The notes beneath the pieces were generated by a model. That model searched no databases. It saw only the letters and a program-made list of their open reading frames with translations, and was not told the origin of the DNA. Positions 56,035 through 62,000 of a stretch of 62,000 bases of DNA are shown in pieces. The stretch comes from Gnetum montanum (lineage: Eukaryota > Streptophyta > Gnetopsida > Gnetales > Gnetaceae). The position numbers and the translations under genes are program-made. Location of the stretch: assembly GCA_015680685.1 (NCBI GenBank), contig MNCI01002813.1, positions 577,677 to 639,676 on the forward strand, read 5' to 3'. Within the stretch, counting starts at the first letter, position 1. Each line of letters starts with the position of its first letter.

Positions 56035-56965
56035 TAATCTTAAAACCCTAAAACCCTAAACCTTGAACTTTGATCCATAAACCCTAACCTTGAATCCCTA
56101 AAACATAAATGCTAACCCCTAAACCTTAAGAACCCATGAACCCTGAATCCTAAGAACCTTAAACATTAAGAACACTAAACCCTCAACCTTGAACCTTGAA
56201 CCCTAAACCCTAAACCCTAAATCATAAACCCTTGAACCCTTGAACCCTAATCCCTAGAATCCTAAACCTTAGACACTAAACCCTCAACCCTCAACCCAAA
56301 ACCCTAAACATTAAAATTTGAATCTTGAACCCTAAACTTTAAACCCTAAACTCTAAACCCTAAACCATCAACGCAAAACCTTAAGGGCCCTAAATCCTAA
56401 GAACCCTATATCATATACCCTATACCTTAAACACAAAACCCTAAACTCTAGAACCCTAAACCTTAAATATTGAAACTTGAACCCTCAACCCTCAACCCTC
56501 AACCTTTAATCATAAACCATAAACCTTGAACCCTAAATTATAAACTCTAAACCCTAAGCCATGAACCTTGAATAATATACCCTAAATCCTAAACCCTAAG
56601 AACCATAAGCCATGAATCTTAAAGCTTAAAGCCTAAGAACCATAATCCTTGAACCCTAAAACTTGAACCTAGAAACCAAAACCCTATACCCTCAACACTC
56701 AACCCTCAACCCTAAACCATGAACTATAAACTCTCAATCTTTAATCCTAAAACTTGAACCCTAAACCTTGAGCCCTAAGCCCTAAATCATAAACATTAAA
56801 TCCTAAATGCTAAAACCCTAAAACCTAAATCCTAAGAATCCTAAGCCCTAATCTCTAATCCCTAAATCCTAAAACCCTAGACCCTAAACCCTAAACCATG
56901 AGCCCTACAAATCTTAAATCGTAAAAACCATAAACCATGAACACTAAACCCTAGGCCCTAGACCC
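56035..56965 (+). repeat. Degenerate telomere-like (CCCTAAA) interstitial array
   Basis: More than a hundred short words of the CCCTAAA type, the plant telomere unit on this strand, mixed with AACCCTGAA, AACCTTGAA and AAGAACC variants. Perfect runs are no longer than two or three units (for example near 56,204-56,222). The array is internal, not a chromosome end. Confidence 0.8.
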
Positions 56966-56999
56966 TAGACCTTAAAACATGAATAGGCATATATATTCA

Positions 57000-57755
57000 T
57001 GATCATTCTAGTTCACTAACTAATGCTCCAACTGATTTTGGATTGGCAACAACTAACTACATTACCTTGACTCTTAATGATCTTTCTACCCCCCTTAGTA
57101 TAACTAATGATACATTAGGGGTTAGTGATCTAGGACTAACTATTAGCATAAGTGAAGCATTTAATTGTAAGGTCCAAAATGATCCAATATGTTTAATTAA
57201 ATTATTATGCATGATTAGTTATCTAAGTTATGACTTCTTAAGGCACGATTTAAGGTTTCACCTATTTATTAGTGATGAGTGGTGAGGTAACCCTACACCC
57301 AACCATATAAATCACAAAGTGTTCACATGTGTTCCAATCAAATTTCATGGACTTTATAGTTTTTGGTGCACTAGTCCTCCAGGTAGTGAATCTTACCCTA
57401 AGGTCATTTGTTGTCTTCCCAATTACACTTATGAAGCACATAGTATGGTTAATTGTAATTAAGGCATATGATTTTTATAGTTTTATGTTTTATAGTCCTG
57501 GTGCTTAAATAGAGAGAAAAACAAGGTAATTTAATGCCTAACTCAATGTAACTAACCTACTAGTCTCTAGATAGTCCTAACATAAGCATCTGATCCCACT
57601 TTCTGTGCACGTCCAAAACTCACATATCCACTGCTAGGTTACCAAGTACTACGCTACTGGGCATACCAAGCATTAACACTACTAGGATTATGAAGCGAAT
57701 AGATGTTACGCTCAAAGTGGTCATACTTATGTATTTAATCTATCTAAGTTATCTT
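57000..57755. other. No gene recognised
   Basis: An 80-codon open frame (57,043-57,285) shows no domain. The rest is non-coding. Confidence 0.4.
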
Positions 57756-57759
57756 GCTT

Positions 57760-58320
57760 AATTCTCTTAATTAGCTTAATTACTAAAAAATATTGAATAA
57801 CTGATTGAAAACATTAAATGCATGAATGAAATATTTAATCTATCTATAGTGCTACAAGGTTTATCACATAGTTTTTCTTAATTGCTACACACACTATCAT
57901 GGTTAGGTACAATAATGCTTGAATAAAGATTCATACACTTAATGAATCCTATTGTGGGCACTTGAGAGAAATATTCTAACTTTCTAGTTAACAAACTACA
58001 AGAGCTCAACTACTACTAAAATCCCATTTCCATAAATGTGGCTAGTGGATGCATATTTATAGTGGCTAGTGGATGCATATTCATAGCCCAAAAGTAGATG
58101 CTACGTTGATGGGGCCTTGTGAACACATGAACTAATGCTTTAATGGGGCCTCATCGATGCATGAAACGATGTGTCAACAAGGCCTCGTCGATGAGAGCCA
58201 ATCAACAAGGCCTAGTCAATGAGACCCAATGAATGAGGCTACATCAATGAGGCCTCATTGATTCAACCAAAAACATGACTCATCAATTAGGTATCCAGAT
58301 GATTAATTTGACCTCATCAT
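57760..58320. repeat. Dispersed repeat G, copy 2
   Basis: Matches 13,680-14,115 in the order of its blocks (CAAGGTTTATCACA, GGTACAATAATGCTTGAATAAA-type, GGGCACTTGAGA, AATATTCTAAC, AAACTACAAGAGCT, CCATAAATGTG) and ends in several ATCGATG / CAATGAGGCC units. A local duplication GTGGCTAGTGGATGCATATT occurs at 58,040-58,085. Confidence 0.55.
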
Positions 58321-58866
58321 TAAGTTTAGAAGGCTGAAAAATGGAAGAAATGATTATTTATATGTTAGAAAAGAACATCATATGCCCAAGCTATGCTAAA
58401 ATATTTCCTTCGAAGGTATTGAGGAATTATTTTGGGCAAGATGTAACAATAAATTTCTATAGGATGATATGACTTTTCCATTACATCCAAAAATTTGAAA
58501 TTTGTGGCTTTTAAAGTGTAAAACTTTGGGTATAGAAAACAAGACTTCTGAAAAGGTCATCCATCCTAGTACTACTCTAAAATGAGCATGCTTAATTAAG
58601 GAATTTTTATCCAAATTGCTACTACTCCATCAAATTATCTTATGTTATTTTTAGCATTTTTATATTTAAATTTTTTAGTTTTGAATTTGATGATTTTTTT
58701 AAAGTCTTGTAAATTGACAAAAAAATTAAAATTTTTCTATCAATCGGTGAAACGTTTTCATTTTCTAAGGGTAAGGATATTAGCATTGGCAATTGCTATC
58801 AAATACTAGAAAGGTAGAAAATGTTAACACCACTTGTATTTGCAAAGACATGCACTAATATCACTG

Positions 58867-58980
58867 GTGGTCATCATTAGCAACCAAAAAGGTAAGGAAT
58901 TATTATGTAAATGGTGGCTAAGAAGGCAAAAATTAACAATGTTGGTGGTCATCATTGGTAACCAAGGAAGTGATGAATGG
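58867..58980. repeat. Short direct repeat
   Basis: TGGTGGTCATCATTAGCAAC and TGGTGGTCATCATTGGTAAC about 79 bp apart, in a GGT-rich stretch. Confidence 0.6.
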
Positions 58981-58999
58981 TAGTGTTAAGAGTATTCAT

Positions 59000-60400
59000 G
59001 GTCACCATGGACTATTGAAAACCTTGATAGATATTTTAGCAAAGGTAGGTAAAGTGGTGGTAGTGATGGTGTAGGTCACATAGGGAAGGTAATAGTGCAT
59101 AATAGGGGATGCCATTAGCATTAACTGAGACTCACCTATTTTTACCCTTGATAAAAGATCATGTTCATCTATATGCCATCATGGTGCATGCATAGTGGAT
59201 AGTTTTTTTGTGACCTTCTTGATTCTTTCTCTCCTTCCAAATTATTTGAAGTAAAATTATATTTCAAAAATGTTGTATTTAGAATCATTTAGAAAACATA
59301 AGTATTGGCAACTGTTTGGGACGTGACCGGAAACGAGTGTCCTCGAATAGGATTTAGGTGCTTGTTGCTCTATAGTAACAATAAGGCCCAAATACCTCCA
59401 AATAGACTCAGTAGTTAATGTGAGTATGTGTGTGTGTTGTTGTGGTATGTTGTTGTGAAAAATGAAATGATTGAGTTGTGCGTAAAACTATAAATGACTT
59501 ATCTTAAAGAGATTTAGACAACTTTGCAAAGTATTGTGAGTTGTTGAGAGTTCCTATTTTGTTCAATTTCCTAGTCTATGATGTCCTTATAATACCTACT
59601 TGTAACCAATAAAGTTTTGCAAAAACATTTAAGCACAACTCTGTGAATCTACTAATTTTCCCCAAAGAAAGAGATAGTTCCACAAGAAAATTAGAAATAG
59701 AGCAAGATTCAATGGAAATAGAAAGAAAATAAAAAGAAAGCATATTTTTGTAAAGATTTCAAATCTTTAAATAAGGTAAAATGATATGAGTAAACACTTT
59801 GTAATAAAGCTATCCCAAATTTACTAATTACAAATTGTTCAAACTTCCAAGGCTCAAATAAGCAATTTCTTCAAGACAATCCTACTATGCTACCAAAAAA
59901 AAATTGTTGCATAAAATATCACGTACCAGACTCTATTTTGGCTAGATAATGGATGTCAACAATTTCATTCAACATAACCTTCAAAATACTTGACAATTTT
60001 TGATTGAAATACCACAGAGATTCACTTTAAAGATAAAAAAGCTATTTTGGTCCTATCAAAACACCAAAGATTTTCTAAACCCTCTTGACTATTGAATCGT
60101 TCAACAACTTGACTACATGCAGAGGCTATCTTACAACAATCTCAATAGTGGTTCTTATACATTGCACAATAATAAAATTCACTATTAAAATGCTCTTAAG
60201 GCTTTCAAACACAAGCTCTTCTATGGCAAAATTTTAATAGAAATTTTTGATCATGCAACAAGAACAATAAGAGCAATCTAAAAATCCCAAAATTACTTGC
60301 CAAGCATGATACTATCTAAACCACTAGCTAAACAATTTAAACAAAATAAAAAATAAACATAACTCACAAGACTATAGAAAAGAGGCTGAAATCTTATCTT
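59000..60400. other. No gene recognised
   Basis: AT-rich DNA. A GT-rich microsatellite-like piece lies at 59,420-59,460. Confidence 0.45.
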
Positions 60401-60454
60401 TAATAAGTCATCTTACAAGCAATCTTTCATAATGTCTTCTTTACAAATGCTCTT

Positions 60455-60850
60455 TTTTTCCCCAAGTCCCAGAGTGAGACCCCCAGCAGATCACAATATG
60501 TATCAAACAATGAAAACACGGCCACAAAGGCATCACAGAGTGCATTATAAGAAAGCACAACAAGCCATGTGATGGACATGTTGCAGTTGATAATGACCCC
60601 AACAGTGTTGGTGGTAGTGTCCACATGGAAGAGCTGGCGGACATGGTAGCTAGGCACCGACCGCTCACACTGAGGTCCTCCAAACCCACATAGTAGTAGG
60701 TGTCCATGCATAGGTTGTTCAATAGGGGCATGTACACAGCTACTAGCGGTGCTACCGACGGCCCAATGATGAGGGTGGTGGAGGTCCCCATGGACGTGCT
60801 CCTGTCCACCAATGTCTCTCTGGTTTATTTGCTGTCTGTTTCCTTTAACA
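60455..60850 (-). pseudogene. Nepenthesin-like aspartyl protease fragment (A1 family)
   Basis: Minus strand, two frames. Frame one (from about 60,812) has LVDRSTSMGTSTTLIIGPSV, then YMPLLNNL and DTYYYVGLEDLSVSG, matching the plant pattern CLVDR...STLIFG...TPLL.NP...TYYYVGL.GISVGG. After a frameshift near 60,640, frame two has FHVDTTTNTVGVIINCNMSI, then YNALCDAFVA and SLFDTYCDL, matching the second active-site region and the family's AY.AL.DAF and SLFDTCYDL motifs. The second catalytic Asp of the DSG motif is Asn-Cys here. The amino lobe is missing. The fragment has no neighbours of related function. Confidence 0.75.
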
Positions 60851-61464
60851 ACTTACTAATCCAACATATTGTCTAAGCTTTTACATTCTTTGATGAGTAT
60901 GTATTTCTTTTGATATTCTATTTTCCTATTTATTTGAGGTAGAATGTAGATACCTTGAACAAATATTAGTAGGCTGGTATCCAAAGATTTTCCATTAGCA
61001 AGTCTAGTGATGATGGTCCATGCAGAAGTGTATCTACATTAGTATTTACCAGTTGATCCAAAGTTGATGGAAATGTTTCTTTGCTGCATACCAACCCAGT
61101 TATTTTATTTATTATTTTCTTTCATTCCATATTTTCATCCAATCCTTTTTAGCTAAAGAAAACGAATGACAAGAATTAGTACCTTTTCGACCTATACATA
61201 TTTTTATTTGAAATAGTTATATTGAACTATTATGGAGATCTCAATCATCCCATATCTCTGTTCCATGAAATGGCCAAAATGTGCCAACATTTTTGTCCCC
61301 TTTAAAAGGCTGAAGGAAATTTATGCAAGCCCCATTTTAAAACTAAACTGTACTTGAAGCTTTTATTGAATTTTTACAGCTGAAAAGATAAATCTTTTTG
61401 GAGGAAAATTCCCATCAAACATAAGTTTTTGTGGTATAAAAACCTCATTCCTAAAAAAAACAAA

Positions 61465-62000
61465 CTATACATTATCAAGTCCTTTATTCATGGAATATTC
61501 TTGAGATGGGAATAGAATGGTGAGGGTTACTTTGGTAGGAATCCTCATATGTCTAACCTTATCATAAGTAATCTCTAAAGTGATGAAGCTTGTTCTATTA
61601 TTTTCTAGCTTTATAGAGCTTTCAACTTGATTTTCTTGAGCTTTTTCTTTAGCAATCCTCTCATCTTCTTTCTCAGATGAATTCTTATTTTCTTCCCAAT
61701 TGGGTCCTTCTTCTTCTTCTTGGGACACAAAGGCTTCTTCCCATGAATCTTCATTAATTGGTTGTTCTTCTTCCATTTCCTCTTTTTGGGTGCAATTTTG
61801 ATATTGTCCCCAAATATTTTATTCTATTTCTAAACCTCTTGTGAGGAATGAGAATTCATCAGCCAACCAAGCCATGAAAGGACATTCTATAGGTGCTCCA
61901 CATGCTTTAGCTTTCAAGTAAGCCTTTAACACATGTTCTAGGCAACATCCCATCACATATGGAATGAAAGGCTTCCTCTTTGTTCTCCCAAAATCCATAT
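61465..62000 (-). CDS. Acidic protein reading frame, unknown, partial
   Basis: The minus-strand frame runs from the window edge to a stop at 61,465. From right to left it reads CCLEHVLKAYLKAKACGAPI and FMAWLADEFSFLTRGLEIE, a TAA near 61,821, then MEEEQPINEDSWEEAFVSQE, a Glu/Lys-rich stretch, and RIPTKVTLTILFPSQE. The first half is Cys/Leu helical, the second highly acidic. One stop in about 178 codons suggests a recently decayed gene or transposon protein. No family is recognised. If the TAA is real, the remaining protein would be 103 residues from ATG 61,776. Confidence 0.4.

Noticed and set aside
56035-56965. True telomere
   Set aside because: Repeats are highly degenerate, internal, and followed by more than 5 kb of other DNA.
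60427-60711. Second minus-strand frame as a separate gene
   Set aside because: It is the frameshifted continuation of the aspartyl protease fragment, not an independent gene.

Overview
This is plant nuclear DNA. It has plant-type Ty3/gypsy LTR retrotransposons with an extra RNase H (Tat/Ogre-like), TATAAATA-type LTR promoters, CCCTAAA-type repeats, GT-AG introns and one partial single-copy gene. Nested, decayed retroelements fill about 70 percent of the window. That fits a large, repeat-rich genome such as a gymnosperm, but the species is inference only.

Layout. 1-1.7 kb: minus-strand gag-protease remnant (TE1). 1.7-7.5 kb: minus-strand Tat-like element with its 5' LTR on the right (TE2). 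7.6-8.4 kb: decayed coiled-coil reading frame. 8.4-14.3 kb: AT-rich, gene-free DNA with a local duplication. 14.3-16.9 kb: minus-strand decayed coding stretch. 16.9-17.8 kb: gag fragment (TE3). 17.8-25.9 kb: Tat-like element, LTR-gag-protease plus an antisense gene, cut off on the right (TE4). 25,899-43,925: a nearly complete 18-kb Tat-like element with both LTRs (TE5). 43.9-47.9 kb: minus-strand gag-protease element with its LTR start (TE6). 47,985-50,233: four exons of a condensin I subunit CAP-G (NCAPG/Cnd3) homologue. 51-52.5 kb: a nested inverted repeat. 52.5-53.0 kb: two candidate 3' exons. 54.1-54.3 kb: CT microsatellite and an assembly gap. 55.85-56.97 kb: degenerate telomere-like repeats. 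60.4-60.85 kb: aspartyl-protease pseudogene. 61.5-62 kb: acidic reading frame of unknown type.

The most interesting system is in TE4 and TE5. Between protease and reverse transcriptase, on the strand opposite gag-pol, lies a multi-exon gene. In TE5 seven exons can be placed with GT-AG introns of 75-102 bp (exons f-g are separated by a similar 93-bp intron), most with matching phases. TE4 keeps the last four exons with the same intron phases although the proteins have diverged strongly. The gene is flanked by blocks of a short repeated motif. Family-specific short palindromic repeats (GCGTATACGC in TE5, GCTACGCTATGC-like in TE4) are crowded both in the LTRs and next to or inside the antisense gene. 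A self-targeting regulator or anti-silencing factor carried by a retrotransposon is a testable hypothesis.

Decay is dominated by C-to-T type changes. The TE5 pol region stays in one frame for 3.5 kb with about 14 stop codons and no net indel. Stops often fall where a related copy has glutamine, as expected from deamination of methylated CAG and CG sites.
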